From Citromicrobium sp. (GTDB lineage Bacteria; Pseudomonadota; Alphaproteobacteria; Sphingomonadales; Sphingomonadaceae): 64,000 nucleotides of DNA. The DNA lies in NCBI GenBank assembly GCA_002729695.1, contig PBYQ01000009.1, positions 27,968 to 91,967 of the forward strand. Reading direction: 5' to 3'. Below, one piece after another: positions 43,968 through 53,678 of this stretch (positions are counted from its first letter, which is position 1; each line of letters starts with the position of its first letter). The position numbers were made by a program, and so were the translations under genes. A model generated the notes under the pieces. That model was not told the origin of the DNA, did not search any database, and was given only the letters and a program-made list of their open reading frames with translations.

Positions 43968-44545
43968 TGGCGGCCGATGCGCTGATCTGGCTCTCGATCG
44001 CGCTCGCCATTGCGGGCGTGGTCGTCCTGCGGGTGTCCTGGGGGAAGCCGAAGCGCTCCACCCCTCTGAACCTCGCGGGCTGGGCGGGACTGCTTGCTGC
44101 GCTGGTGGTGGCTGACCGGGCAGCCGGCGAGTGGGGCATCACGATCGCCGTCCTCGCCGCGACCGGTGCGGCTTTCGTCGCGCTGACCGTCGCTGCCACC
44201 AAGCCGGTGCGCCAGGCGCGTGCAAGGTTGGTCAGGACCAGTCATCAGGGCGCCGACGAAGCGCAATCCCGTTCCCGCTCGGGTCTTGTGACCTTCGCGA
44301 TCACCGGACCTCTCGCGCTGGCCGCCAGCGTGCTGGTCGCCCTCGCCGTACGGGCGCTGATCGTGGGGGCAGGGGGCGCCGAGGCCGATGGCAATGTCGC
44401 CGTACTCGCCACGGTGCCGATCGTGTGGCCGGTTCTGGCATTCGCCGTTCTGATGATGTCGGCTCGCAAGGCGCAACTGGGATGGGTCATGGGGCTCGCA
44501 GTTCTTTCGGCCCCGTTTGTCTTCCTGCAAGGAGGTGCCGTATGA
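43967..44545 (+). CDS. Conserved-context membrane protein of the iron cassette
   Basis: The 192-residue protein has about five hydrophobic segments (residues 5-21, 36-48, 56-76, 105-128, 140-190) and a basic loop (RQARARLVRTSHQGADEAQ). I do not recognise a domain. Its start overlaps the receptor stop (TGATG-type) and its stop overlaps the PepSY gene start, so the three are one operon. In other proteobacteria, siderophore receptors are followed by small membrane proteins (for example DUF3325 or DUF3649) and a PepSY protein; this one fills that slot but resembles none that I know. Confidence 0.75.
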   Translation: MAADALIWLSIALAIAGVVVLRVSWGKPKRSTPLNLAGWAGLLAALVVADRAAGEWGITIAVLAATGAAFVALTVAATKPVRQARARLVRTSHQGADEAQSRSRSGLVTFAITGPLALAASVLVALAVRALIVGAGGAEADGNVAVLATVPIVWPVLAFAVLMMSARKAQLGWVMGLAVLSAPFVFLQGGAV

Positions 44546-45855
44546 CGTTCGCGTTCTCGAAAGATACGGTGCGCAAGGCCATTTCCGCGCACTCCGCTGT
44601 CGGCCTCATCTGCTGCGCGCTGCTCTACCTGATCTGTGCAACCGGCACGGCGATCGTGCTGTACGAGGAATGGCAGCGTTTCGAGCAGCTCGACGCGCCC
44701 GAAATGAACGAAATCGACCCCGCGAGCGTCCAGCGCGGGATCGAGAACGTGCTGGCGAGCGAGCAGGGTGGACCGAACACGACCCACCTCTACGTCCACC
44801 TGCCGACCAAGGACCTGCCCCGGACGACCATCACCACCGACACGCAGGCGGTCCATATCGACCGGCAGGGCGACATCGTCGTGCCCGAGGAAAACGCCTG
44901 GGCCGAGTTCCTGCTGGCGCTCCACTACCGCCTCAATCTACCGGCCGTGTTCGGCATGACGCTGGTCGGCCTGTTCGGGGCGATGATCGTCGCATTGACC
45001 GTTTCCGGCCTCGTCGCGCATCCGCGCATCTTTCGCGATGCCTTTCGCCTGCGCGCACGCCGCGCGGACGATGTCGCAACGCTCGACTGGCACAACCGGC
45101 TGGCGGTGTGGACGCTGCCCTTCGCGCTCGCCATTTCGCTTACCGGAGCGATGATCGGCCTGTTTTACGTTTCGGGATCGGCGCTTGCGGCGGCTGCCTA
45201 TGGTGGCGACAGCGCCGCTGCACTGGCGCCGGTCTTTGGGGACGAACCCGAAGAAGACACGGCTCCTGCGTCGACGCCCGACATCGTTCCTGCGCTGGCG
45301 TTCATGGAGCGCGAGTATCCCGATATAGAGCCCTATTACGTGATCCTGCATGATCCGGGGACGGCGGGGCAACATATCCAGATCGTTGGTGAGCATCCCC
45401 GTCGGCTGATCTTCGGCGAGTACTACGCGTTCTCTGCCGACGGCGCTTTTCGCGGTACCGTGGGCCTGGCCGATGGGACCGTCGGCCAACAGCTATCCGC
45501 TTCCACGTACAACCTTCACTTCGGTAATTTCGGCGGCCTGCCAGTGAAGATCGCTTATATCGTGTTCGGCCTCGCGCTCACCATCGTGGTGGCGACGGGC
45601 ACCTTCATCTGGCTCGACAAGCGCGAGCGGCGTGGGAAGGCTTCGACCCGCCTACGCGCGGCGTGGTGGGGGCTGGTGGTTGGCGTCCCGGCGGGAATGG
45701 TGGCCACGCTGATCGCCCGGATCGCGATCGGGAACGCGGCGCCATTCGTGCCGATTTTCTGGATCGTCTGCCTCGGCGCGGTTGCAATCTGGCTGTTCCG
45801 GGCAATGCCAAACCGGCGCGGCCGCGCAGAGGAATCGCCTTTACCCGCGGAGTAA
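44542..45855 (+). CDS. PepSY-associated membrane protein, putative siderophore-iron reductase
   Basis: The 437-residue inner-membrane protein has four main membrane helices and PepSY-like periplasmic segments. It begins RKAISAHSAVGLICCALLYL with the first helix, has HYRLNLPAVFGMTLVGLFGA after the first periplasmic loop, DWHNRLAVWTLPFALAISLT, and a last pair of helices near the C-terminus. Conserved His residues in the helices (for example LHYRLN, DWHNRL, NLHFGNFGG) fit heme ligation, as in PiuB/FsrB-type proteins that reduce Fe(III)-siderophores in the periplasm. ATG 44542 has GGAGG at 6 bases, an excellent site. It is the last gene of the cassette. Confidence 0.87.
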   Translation: MTFAFSKDTVRKAISAHSAVGLICCALLYLICATGTAIVLYEEWQRFEQLDAPEMNEIDPASVQRGIENVLASEQGGPNTTHLYVHLPTKDLPRTTITTDTQAVHIDRQGDIVVPEENAWAEFLLALHYRLNLPAVFGMTLVGLFGAMIVALTVSGLVAHPRIFRDAFRLRARRADDVATLDWHNRLAVWTLPFALAISLTGAMIGLFYVSGSALAAAAYGGDSAAALAPVFGDEPEEDTAPASTPDIVPALAFMEREYPDIEPYYVILHDPGTAGQHIQIVGEHPRRLIFGEYYAFSADGAFRGTVGLADGTVGQQLSASTYNLHFGNFGGLPVKIAYIVFGLALTIVVATGTFIWLDKRERRGKASTRLRAAWWGLVVGVPAGMVATLIARIAIGNAAPFVPIFWIVCLGAVAIWLFRAMPNRRGRAEESPLPAE

Positions 45856-45877
45856 ATCCGGATCAGGCCATTGCCAG

Positions 45878-45903
45878 GCGGAGGGGGCTTCTAGTCCCCC
45901 CGC
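45878..45903. terminator. Hairpin between convergent genes
   Basis: A stem GCGGAGGGG (45878-45886) pairs with TCCCCCCGC (45895-45903) with one A-C mismatch and one G-T pair. It lies between the PepSY gene and the convergent helicase. No long T run follows, so it is a plausible but not certain terminator. Confidence 0.45.
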
Positions 45904-45909
45904 TACCGA

Positions 45910-47679
45910 TCAGCGATCTTTCTTCTTGGCACCTTTGGGTGGCTTGTTGGGCCGATTGCCCTTGAAGTCGCCCTTCGGCTTTCCGCCGAAATTCTTGCGG
46001 TGCGGCTTCGGCTTGCCATCGCGGTGCGCGCCGGGATGCGCCTTGCGATTGGTGCGCGCGGCATCCCTTGGCCCGGTGGCAGAAGCTTCGATCCGGATAT
46101 CTTCCCCGTCCTCACCATCGCCAGCAGTGCGGTTGACGGCGTCGGCGAATTTGTCGGCAATCGCACGCGGGATCTGGAAATAGGTTTCGTTGGGGCCGAT
46201 GCGGATCGCGCCAACCTCGTTGCGGGTGATATGGCCGCGGCGGCACAGCAGGGGCAGGATCCAGCGCGGGTCCGCATTGCGGCGGCGGCCGATGTCCATC
46301 CGGAACCATGCGGTTTCCTCGAAACCGGGACGATGACGCTCTGCCTTCGCAGCGCGGTGTGCCTCCGGCGTGTTGGCGATCAGGTCCTCAGGCTCCGGCA
46401 GCTTGGCGCGATGTGCGCTCACCAGCATGGCCGCGAGTTCCCTTGCGCTACGCTGTTCCAGCAGGCTGTCGACCAGATCGCTGTCGGCCTCGTCGGTTTC
46501 GACCGGCTCGAGCAAGGCCTTCAGCAGGCGCTCGCGATCCTTGGCGCGAATGGCATCGCGGTCGGGTGCGTCGGTCCACTTGGCGTCGATCTTCGCGTTG
46601 CGCAGCATTCCTTCGACCCGTCGGCGACGCGAGAAGGGCACGACCAGAACGGCGGTACCCTTCCGCCCGGCGCGTCCGGTACGACCGGAGCGGTGCTGCA
46701 AGGCTTCCGCATCGCGCGGGATCTCGACATGGATGACGAGGCTCAGCGTGGGAAGGTCGATACCGCGCGCGGCAACATCGGTGGCTACGCAGACGCGTGC
46801 GCGGCGATCGCGCAGTGCCTGCAGCGCCTGGTTTCGCTCCGACTGTGAGTTCTCACCAGACAGCGCCACGACAGCGAAGCCGCGTTCCTGCAAGGTTGCG
46901 TGGAGGTGGCGGACTTTCTCGCGAGTCCCGCAGAACAGGATCGCGGTCTCCGCCTCGTGATAGCGCAGCAGGTTGACCACGGCGTTCTCTACTTCGGGCG
47001 GCGAGACGACGACGGCCTGATACGAGATGTCGCCATGCCCACGATCCTTGCCGACCGTGGTGATACGCAGGGCGTCGCTCTGATAGCGGCGGGCGAGCGC
47101 TTCGATCGGCTTGGGGATCGTGGCCGAGAACAGCAGCGTGCGGCGGTTATCGGGCGTCGCGTCCAGAATGGCCTCGATTTCCTCGCGGAAACCCATGTCG
47201 AGCATCTCGTCGGCCTCATCGAGGACCACGGCAGCAATGTCGGACAGGTTCAGTGCGCCGCGTTCGAGATGATCGCGCAGGCGCCCGGGTGTGCCGACGA
47301 CGATCGTGGCACCCGATCGCAGGACGTTGCGCTCGTGCGAGGGGTTCATCCCGCCCACACAGGTCGCAATACGGCCACCCGCCTTGCCATATAGCCAGCC
47401 GAGTTCGCGGCTCACCTGCAAGGCAAGCTCGCGCGTGGGAGCGATCACCAGGGCGCGCGGTGCACCTGGGTTGGGGGCTTTGCCGTCCTGGTCGAGCACG
47501 TTGCGCGCAAAGGCCAGCCCGAAGGCGACCGTCTTGCCGGAGCCGGTCTGCGCGGAAACGAGCAGATCGCGGTCGTTCGCTTCGGTTTCGAGAACGGCAG
47601 CCTGCACGTCGGTCGGGGCGGCATAGCCGTGTTCGGCGAGGGCGGACTGCAGGGGGGCGGGGAGGTTGGGAAAATTCAC
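45910..47679 (-). CDS. DbpA/CsdA-type DEAD-box RNA helicase
   Basis: The 589-residue RNA helicase has all core motifs: Q-motif (APTDVQAAVL), Walker A AQTGSGKT, PTRELALQ, DEAD in VVLDEADEMLDMGF, SAT, and HRSGRTGRAGRKG. C-terminal to the core is a DbpA-like RNA-binding domain (about 475-545, GRRRNADPRWILPLLCRRG ... GPNETYFQIP), then a basic Lys/Gly/Pro-rich tail ending PPKGAKKKDR. Such enzymes act in ribosome assembly or cold adaptation. The start is GTG 47679 (MNFPNLPAPLQSAL); the frame reaches further upstream without similarity. It lies 238 bp downstream of the FGE gene on the same strand. Confidence 0.92.
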   Translation of the reverse strand: MNFPNLPAPLQSALAEHGYAAPTDVQAAVLETEANDRDLLVSAQTGSGKTVAFGLAFARNVLDQDGKAPNPGAPRALVIAPTRELALQVSRELGWLYGKAGGRIATCVGGMNPSHERNVLRSGATIVVGTPGRLRDHLERGALNLSDIAAVVLDEADEMLDMGFREEIEAILDATPDNRRTLLFSATIPKPIEALARRYQSDALRITTVGKDRGHGDISYQAVVVSPPEVENAVVNLLRYHEAETAILFCGTREKVRHLHATLQERGFAVVALSGENSQSERNQALQALRDRRARVCVATDVAARGIDLPTLSLVIHVEIPRDAEALQHRSGRTGRAGRKGTAVLVVPFSRRRRVEGMLRNAKIDAKWTDAPDRDAIRAKDRERLLKALLEPVETDEADSDLVDSLLEQRSARELAAMLVSAHRAKLPEPEDLIANTPEAHRAAKAERHRPGFEETAWFRMDIGRRRNADPRWILPLLCRRGHITRNEVGAIRIGPNETYFQIPRAIADKFADAVNRTAGDGEDGEDIRIEASATGPRDAARTNRKAHPGAHRDGKPKPHRKNFGGKPKGDFKGNRPNKPPKGAKKKDR

Positions 47680-47917
47680 GTAAAACTCTCGGGTACAGGG
47701 ACGCGCACGGATGCCGCGCGGCCACATATTGACCATCAGGTATGTGGAAGAGGGTGGGTCGAACGATTTCCGCTCAACGATGTCGGCGCGCTCTTAGACT
47801 ATTATTGCCAGCTTGGCTTCTGAAATTTTCCAAACGCTTTGATGGCGATCCGGAGGGAATGGGCTTAGGCTGCCTACATGGGCAAGAGACATCGCGCTTC
47901 GGGGACGACCGGTAGCT

Positions 47918-48925
47918 TCAGTCTCTGTTGCTGTCGTATACCAGCCGGAAGCCCACATTGCTTGCGCCCAACCCCGGATCGCGCGCCTGGCGTGCAGATG
48001 GTCGGTAGCGCTGGCAATAATTTGGAGCGCACAGGTAAGAGCCACCCTTCATCACCCGGCTCGGCAGGGTCGGATTCTGCGGGTCGAAAGCGGCGTCCGC
48101 GTCCGGGCCTTGCGGGTCGTTGGTGTCTGCGGGATCGTGACCCGGCCGATAGTAATCCGCCGTAACCTCCCAGACATTCCCGATCATGTCGAACAGGCCG
48201 TGGGCATTAGGCGCATAACAGCCGACCGGGGCGATCCCCTCGAAACCATCGGTCTCCTCGTTGACTACCGGAAAGACTCCCTGCCAACTGTTCGCTTCGT
48301 CAGGGCCCGGTTGCTCTCGGGAGTTGTCCTCACCGGCGCTCGCGGCGAACTCCCATTCCGCCTCGCTCGGGAGGCGGCCCCCCTTCCATCTCGCGTAAGC
48401 CACCATATCGTCCCATGCGAGATGGACGACCGGCTTGTTGGCCGCCGCATCGGGCCCACCGGCACCATAGGGTTTCTTCCAGTTTGCTCCAGGCACGTAC
48501 CGCCACCAGTCAGCATAATCGGTCGATGGCCGATCGGGCGGGGTAAATACGGCCGAGCCCGGTTTGAGCATATCGGGCGGAATTTCCGCTGCCGAAGCGC
48601 CGAACTGATCCGGGTCGACGGGAAGTTCCGCCACGGTGACATAGCCGGTTGCGGAGACGAAGTCGGCGAACTGTCGGTTGGTCACCTCGTGCGGGTCTAT
48701 CCAGAAACCGCCGACCTGCGTCTGGCGGACGAGACCCTCTTCGGCATAGATTCCCGACTGCCCCATCGAGAAGGTGCCACCGTTGATCCGGACCGGATCA
48801 TCATCGATCTCCGGGCAGTGCATCGCTGGCGGTGTCGGAGCATCCGTCGCGGCTTCGGGCGTCTGCTGACATGCTGCGGTCGATCCGGCAACGATGAGTA
48901 TCGGAAAAACGAGCACCCGGTTCAT
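47918..48925 (-). CDS. Periplasmic formylglycine-generating enzyme (SUMF1 family lipoprotein)
   Basis: FGE oxidises a sulfatase cysteine to formylglycine, activating the sulfatase. The 335-residue protein starts MNRVLVFPILIVAGSTAAC, a signal peptide ending in a lipobox-like TAAC (C19). The domain follows, from INGGTFSMGQSG to GFRLVY. The two active-site cysteines of true FGEs are both present, C299 and C304 in GGSYLCAPNYCQRYRPSARQ, matching the Cys pair of human FGE. The related but inactive or different family members (PvdO, GldJ, EgtB) usually lack them. No sulfatase is in the window. It is the fifth gene in the co-directional run cysD-cysNC-cysQ-dehydratase, 46 bp after the dehydratase stop. 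Confidence 0.87.
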   Translation of the reverse strand: MNRVLVFPILIVAGSTAACQQTPEAATDAPTPPAMHCPEIDDDPVRINGGTFSMGQSGIYAEEGLVRQTQVGGFWIDPHEVTNRQFADFVSATGYVTVAELPVDPDQFGASAAEIPPDMLKPGSAVFTPPDRPSTDYADWWRYVPGANWKKPYGAGGPDAAANKPVVHLAWDDMVAYARWKGGRLPSEAEWEFAASAGEDNSREQPGPDEANSWQGVFPVVNEETDGFEGIAPVGCYAPNAHGLFDMIGNVWEVTADYYRPGHDPADTNDPQGPDADAAFDPQNPTLPSRVMKGGSYLCAPNYCQRYRPSARQARDPGLGASNVGFRLVYDSNRD

Positions 48926-48971
48926 GTCGGCTATCCTATCGACTGCCGAACCTGGTGAACATGCGATATCG

Positions 48972-49799
48972 CTATCGATCCGTGCGGACGGATGCGACCA
49001 TGTTTTTCGCTTCACCCTGCTGCGTCCAGAGTTCGGCATCGCGATCGCCCGGGTTCCCGCAGATGTGGAGCGGCAATCCGTCGAACGCGGGTTGCTGGCC
49101 GCGAAAATCGAACTCAGTGATCGTGTCGCCCAAGTGCGCGACTGCGAGGCGGATCATAAGCTTGGCCTGCAAGGGGCCGTGGACGACGAGGCCGGGATAG
49201 TACTCTTCTTCGATCGCGTACGGGCGGTCGTAATGGATGCGGTGGCCGTTCATCGTCAGCGCGGAATAGCGGAACAGCAGGACAGGATCGGGATTGATCG
49301 TCGCGCACCAGGCCGCGCCGGGAGCATCCTCTGGCTCGGACATGGCGAGCCGCCTGGTTGCCGGTTCGCGGTAGACCAGATCCTGTTCCTCGCTCACCGC
49401 GACGCCTTCGCCAGCCTCGAAATCGTGGCGAATGGTTACGAAGACCAGCTTACCGCTTCTGCCTTCCTTCTCGGCGATCGAGGCGATGGTCGAGGTCTTG
49501 CGTACCTCTTGCCCGAGCATCAGGGGCTTGGCGAAGCTCAGGCGTCCACCTGCCCACATTCGGCGCGGCAGGCGAACGGGGGGCAGAAAACCGCCTTTGG
49601 CAGGGTGGCCGTCGGTGCCGAGTTCGGAGGGAGGTTTCATGTCCCAAAAGTGCAGCCAGTGATCGAGCAGCGGCATCGGATCGCCGATCTGCAATCCGCC
49701 GGCTCCACCGAGCGCGATGTCGAGCGCGTTGCACCGCGCGGGATCGAGCGTGTCGCTCGCGGTGATGCTGCGGCCGATCCAGTCGTCGAATTCGCTCAT
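48972..49799 (-). CDS. HTD2-like MaoC-type acyl-CoA hydratase/dehydratase
   Basis: The 275-residue protein is a double hot-dog enzyme of the HTD2 or mesaconyl-CoA-hydratase (Meh) group. The N-terminal half (residues 1-130) begins MSEFDDWIGRSITASDTLD. The C-terminal half holds the hydratase-2 catalytic segment LFRYSALTMNGHRIHYDRPY (Asp/His). Related enzymes hydrate or dehydrate enoyl-CoA or mesaconyl/methylfumaryl-CoA intermediates. ATG 49799 has GGAG 6 bases upstream. It starts 14 bases after the cysQ stop and is part of that run. The CitE-like lyase at 58249 and the enoyl-CoA hydratase at 59465 could be on the same pathway, but this is inference. Confidence 0.83.
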   Translation of the reverse strand: MSEFDDWIGRSITASDTLDPARCNALDIALGGAGGLQIGDPMPLLDHWLHFWDMKPPSELGTDGHPAKGGFLPPVRLPRRMWAGGRLSFAKPLMLGQEVRKTSTIASIAEKEGRSGKLVFVTIRHDFEAGEGVAVSEEQDLVYREPATRRLAMSEPEDAPGAAWCATINPDPVLLFRYSALTMNGHRIHYDRPYAIEEEYYPGLVVHGPLQAKLMIRLAVAHLGDTITEFDFRGQQPAFDGLPLHICGNPGDRDAELWTQQGEAKNMVASVRTDR

Positions 49800-49813
49800 C
49801 GAGCGCTCCTTCG

Positions 49814-50569
49814 TCAGGCCGAAATGTCGGCCACCTCGGCAAGCACGCGCTCGGCCAGATCGAGGCGGCAGATCAGCAGGTCGGGCATATACGTGTCCGC
49901 CTGGTTGTAGACCAAGGGTGATCCGTCGATCCGCGAACAGTGCAGTCCATGCGCCGCTGCGACTGCAACTGGGGCGCAGCTGTCCCACTCGTACTGTCCG
50001 CCCGAATGCAGATAGATCTCCGCATCGCCGCGCACCACGGCCATCGCTTTGGCACCCGCGCTGCCCATCTCGACCAGTTCTCCGCCGAGCCGTTTGGCGA
50101 CTTCGACGGCTTCCTTCGCCGGGCGAGTGCGGCTGACGACCAACCGGGGGGTAGGTGCGGGTTCTGGCATTGGCTGAGGATCGTCGCTCCGCAGCACAAG
50201 GTCGCAGCCGGGTAGCGCGACAGCACCAATCTTCGGCACACCATCAATGGCAAGCGCAACATGCACCGCCCAATCGGTCCGTGCCTCGCCATATTCGCGG
50301 GTGCCGTCGACCGGGTCTATGATCCACACACGCTCTTTCGAAAGGCGTTCTTCGGTATCCTTGCATTCTTCCGACAACAGGCCATCGTCGGGGCGAAGGT
50401 GCCGGATTGCGTGGCACAGGAACTGGTTGGCGGTTTCGTCTCCTGCCTTGCCCAGCGCCTTGCCCTCGATCAGTCCCGATCCGCGGACGTCCAGCAGGAT
50501 GCGGCCGGCAGCCTCGGCCAGGCATGCAGCGAGCTGGGCATCGTCGAGATCGCGCGCGTAGTTTGTCAT
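49814..50569 (-). CDS. cysQ: 3'(2'),5'-bisphosphate nucleotidase CysQ
   Basis: CysQ removes the 3'-phosphate from PAP, the by-product of PAPS reduction, and so relieves inhibition of sulfate assimilation. The 251-residue inositol-monophosphatase-fold protein has the metal-binding motif DPVDGT at residues 85-90 and a C-terminal [18 protein letters not shown] 50569 overlaps the cysNC stop (ATGA), consistent with one transcript with cysD and cysNC. Confidence 0.95.
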   Translation of the reverse strand: MTNYARDLDDAQLAACLAEAAGRILLDVRGSGLIEGKALGKAGDETANQFLCHAIRHLRPDDGLLSEECKDTEERLSKERVWIIDPVDGTREYGEARTDWAVHVALAIDGVPKIGAVALPGCDLVLRSDDPQPMPEPAPTPRLVVSRTRPAKEAVEVAKRLGGELVEMGSAGAKAMAVVRGDAEIYLHSGGQYEWDSCAPVAVAAAHGLHCSRIDGSPLVYNQADTYMPDLLICRLDLAERVLAEVADISA

Positions 50570-52488
50570 TTGAGCGCGCCCAGCGCGCGGACGATATGCT
50601 CGGCCGCTTCGACGGGGGACATTTCGACGGTATTGACCGTGATGTCGGGGCCTTCGGGCTCCTCATATGGGCTGTCGATCCCCGTGAAGTTCTTGAGCTT
50701 GCCCTCGCGCGCCTTCTTGTAGAGGCCCTTCACGTCGCGCTTCTCGGCCACTTCTAGCGGGGTATCGACGAAGATTTCGACGAATTCGCCCTCGGGCAGC
50801 ATCTCGCGCACCATCTGCCTTTCGGCACGGAACGGGCTGATGAAGGCGGTCAGCACGATTAGCCCGGCATCCGCCATCAGCTTCGCCACCTCGCCGATCC
50901 GGCGGATATTCTCGATCCGATCGGCGTCGGTGAATCCAAGATCCTTGTTCAGCCCGTGGCGGACATTATCCCCGTCGAGCAGGAAGGTGTGGCGGTTCAT
51001 CCGGTTGAGCGCTTTTTCGACCTCGTTGGCGATCGTCGACTTGCCCGATCCCGAAAGCCCGGTGAACCACAGCACCAGTGGCTTCTGGTTCTTGAGGTTC
51101 GCGTGCTCGTCGCGGTCGATCGTGGTCGCCTGCCAGTGGACGTTCTGCGCACGCCGCAGGCTGAAGTTGAGCATGCCTGCGCCAACGGTGCGGTTGGTGA
51201 TCTTGTCGATCAGGATAAAGCCGCCCAGCGCCCGGTTCTGCGTGTAGGCTTCAAACACGATCGGCTTGTCGGTGGTGACCTCCGCGACGCCGATGGCATT
51301 GAGCTTTAGCGTTTTCGCAGCAAGCTGCGAACCGACGCTGCCCGGATCGTTGATGTTGATCTCGTACTTGGGCTCGGCGACTGTGGCGGAGACGGTCTGG
51401 CTGGCCAGTTTCATCGCGTAGGCGCGACCCGCCAGCATCGGATCGTCGTCCAGCCACACGATGGTCGCTTCGAACTGGTCGGAGACTTCGGGCGAGCTGT
51501 CCGCTTCGGCGAGTACGCTGCCGCGCGAACAGTCGATCTCGTCGGCGAGGCAGATGGTGACCGACTGGCCCGCCTGCGCCTCTTCCATTTCCTGATCGAA
51601 CAGCACGATTTTGCTGACCGTGCTCGTCTTGCCCGAGGGCAGGACGCGCACCGGATTGCCGACCTTCAGCGAACCGCTCGCGACCAGACCCGAGAAGCCG
51701 CGAAAATCCAGATTGGGGCGGTTGACCCACTGTACGGGCATGCGAAACGGCTCGGCAAGGTTGGCGTCGCTCCGCACCTCGACCGTTTCCAGATGTTCCA
51801 TCAGCGTGGGGCCATCGTACCAGTCCATATTTTCGGACCGGGTGGTGATGTTGTCGCCCGCAAGGCCCGAGATCGGAATAGCAGTGAAGTTCTCGATCCC
51901 GATGCTGTCGGCAAACGCGCGATAGGCTTCGATGATCGCGTCGTACTGGGCCTGATCGTAACCGATCAGGTCCATCTTGTTGACCGCCAGCACCAGGTTC
52001 TTGATGCCGAGCTGGTGGCACAGGAAGCTGTGGCGGCGGGTCTGTACCAGCACGCCCTTGCGCGCGTCGATCAGGATCACCGCCAGATCGGCGGTGGAGG
52101 CGCCCGTCACCATGTTGCGCGTGTACTGCTCGTGGCCCGGGCAGTCGGCGACGATGAACTTGCGGTTCTCGGTCGAAAAGAAGCGGTAGGCGACATCGAT
52201 GGTGATGCCCTGTTCGCGCTCCGCGGCTAGGCCATCAACCAGCAGCGCGAAGTCGATCTCCTGCCCTTGCGTGCCGACCCGCTTGCTGTCGCTTTCGAGA
52301 GCGGCGAGCTGATCCTCGAAGATCATCTTGCTGTCGTAGAGCAGGCGCCCGATCAGCGTGCTCTTCCCATCGTCCACGCTGCCGCAGGTGATGAAGCGCA
52401 GCATCGTCTTGTGCTGGTGCTTTTCCAGATAGGCGTCGATATCCTCGGCGATCAGCGCGTCGGTCCGGTAGATCACGTCATCCGACAT
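50566..52488 (-). CDS. cysNC: Bifunctional sulfate adenylyltransferase large subunit / APS kinase
   Basis: The 640-residue protein fuses CysN and CysC. Residues about 1-440 are an EF-Tu-like GTPase with P-loop [24 protein letters not shown] and NKMD; with CysD it makes APS from sulfate and ATP, driven by GTP. Residues about 450-640 are APS kinase with Walker [19 protein letters not shown] and [11 protein letters not shown], which makes PAPS. The product feeds sulfate reduction or sulfonation. The start overlaps the cysD stop by 1 base. Confidence 0.97.
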   Translation of the reverse strand: MSDDVIYRTDALIAEDIDAYLEKHQHKTMLRFITCGSVDDGKSTLIGRLLYDSKMIFEDQLAALESDSKRVGTQGQEIDFALLVDGLAAEREQGITIDVAYRFFSTENRKFIVADCPGHEQYTRNMVTGASTADLAVILIDARKGVLVQTRRHSFLCHQLGIKNLVLAVNKMDLIGYDQAQYDAIIEAYRAFADSIGIENFTAIPISGLAGDNITTRSENMDWYDGPTLMEHLETVEVRSDANLAEPFRMPVQWVNRPNLDFRGFSGLVASGSLKVGNPVRVLPSGKTSTVSKIVLFDQEMEEAQAGQSVTICLADEIDCSRGSVLAEADSSPEVSDQFEATIVWLDDDPMLAGRAYAMKLASQTVSATVAEPKYEININDPGSVGSQLAAKTLKLNAIGVAEVTTDKPIVFEAYTQNRALGGFILIDKITNRTVGAGMLNFSLRRAQNVHWQATTIDRDEHANLKNQKPLVLWFTGLSGSGKSTIANEVEKALNRMNRHTFLLDGDNVRHGLNKDLGFTDADRIENIRRIGEVAKLMADAGLIVLTAFISPFRAERQMVREMLPEGEFVEIFVDTPLEVAEKRDVKGLYKKAREGKLKNFTGIDSPYEEPEGPDITVNTVEMSPVEAAEHIVRALGALK

Positions 52489-53402
52489 CAGAAGTAGCCC
52501 TCCTGCTTCTTCTTCTCCATCGATGCGTCGCCCGAATCCCGGTCGATCACGCGGCCCTGGCGCTCCGATGTGGTGGTCAGCAGCATTTCCTGGATGATTT
52601 CAGGGAGCGTCGCCGCTTCGCTCTCGACCGCGCCGGTCAGCGGGAAGCAGCCCAGCGTGCGGAAGCGGATCGAGCGTTCGACGATCTCGGGCCGCTTGCC
52701 CATCACCTTTTCTAGCCGTTCGATATCGTCCGCCATGAACAGGCCTCCTTCGTATTCGAAGGTCGGGCGCTTCGCGGAATAGTAGAGCGGCACGATCTCG
52801 ATATTCTCAAGATGAATGTACTGCCAGATGTCGAGCTCGGTCCAATTGGAGAGGGGAAAGACGCGGATGCTCTCGCCCTTCTTCTTGCGAGCATTGTAGA
52901 GGTTCCACAGTTCGGGTCGCTGGCTCTTCGGGTCCCACCCGTGGGTGGCGGTGCGGAACGAGAAGATACGTTCCTTCGCGCGGCTCTTTTCCTCGTCGCG
53001 CCGCGCGCCGCCGAAGGCTGCATCGAAGCCGTACTTGTCGAGCGCCTGCTTGAGACCTTGCGTCTTCCACATGTCGGTGTGGAGCGGGCCGTGGTCGAAG
53101 GGGTTGATCCCCATCTCCTTGGCTTCGGGGTTCTGGTAGACCAGCAGCTCCATCCCGGCGTCCGCCGCGCTCTTTTCGCGCAGGTCGTACATCGCCTTGA
53201 ACTTCCAGGTCGTGTCGACGTGCAGCAGCGGGAAGGGCGGGGGCGAAGGGTAGAACGCCTTTTTCGCCACGTGCAGCATCACCGCGCTGTCCTTGCCGAT
53301 GGAATAGAGCATCACCGGCTTTTCGGCTTCGGACACGACCTCGCGCATGATGTGGATCGCCTCTGCCTCGAGGCGCTGGAGGTGGGTAAGCGATGAACTC
53401 AT
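52488..53402 (-). CDS. cysD: Sulfate adenylyltransferase small subunit CysD
   Basis: The 304-residue ATP-pyrophosphatase-type subunit adenylylates sulfate together with CysN. The PP-loop is in [15 protein letters not shown], and [13 protein letters not shown] and [20 protein letters not shown] are family blocks. ATG 53402 ([12 protein letters not shown]) is the start; the frame runs 88 codons further upstream with a low-complexity, unlikely sequence. It is the first gene of the run, with a 276-bp spacer upstream that contains a perfect hairpin. Confidence 0.96.
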   Translation of the reverse strand: MSSSLTHLQRLEAEAIHIMREVVSEAEKPVMLYSIGKDSAVMLHVAKKAFYPSPPPFPLLHVDTTWKFKAMYDLREKSAADAGMELLVYQNPEAKEMGINPFDHGPLHTDMWKTQGLKQALDKYGFDAAFGGARRDEEKSRAKERIFSFRTATHGWDPKSQRPELWNLYNARKKKGESIRVFPLSNWTELDIWQYIHLENIEIVPLYYSAKRPTFEYEGGLFMADDIERLEKVMGKRPEIVERSIRFRTLGCFPLTGAVESEAATLPEIIQEMLLTTTSERQGRVIDRDSGDASMEKKKQEGYF

Positions 53403-53453
53403 TGCGGACAAACTCGCGGACTGCTGGTGCCTGGGATCGGGCGATGGGCCGAA

Positions 53454-53474
53454 CCCTGTCAGATTTTGACAGGG
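53454..53474 (-). promoter_or_regulatory. Perfect hairpin in the cysD leader
   Basis: CCCTGTCA (53454-53461) and TGACAGGG (53467-53474) form a perfect 8-bp stem with a 5-base loop, about 50 bases before the cysD start. No T run follows in the direction of cysD, so it is not a simple terminator. It could be an operator for a dimeric regulator or a leader structure. No known riboswitch is recognisable. A T7 run at 53611-53617 is nearby. Confidence 0.35.
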
Positions 53475-53678
53475 CCGCAAGCCTGAAGGTGCCGTGATCG
53501 CCCCCGGGTGGAACGCGCCGACCGACGCGCGGAAGGGCGTCTCGGTCAGACCCGGCCAAACGTCAACAGTTGGGCGAGGTGGGCGTCCAAGTATCCGTGG
53601 TTTGGGAGAAAGATTTTTTTGGGTTGGCTGGGGAGCCATCGGGCAGTTTTGCTCGATCGCCCCCAAGGTAAGATGCTC

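Noticed and set aside
53403..53678. Known riboswitch (SAM or related) in front of cysD
   Set aside because: Only one simple hairpin is visible. The core sequences of SAM-I, SAM-II and SAH aptamers are not apparent, so I list only the hairpin.
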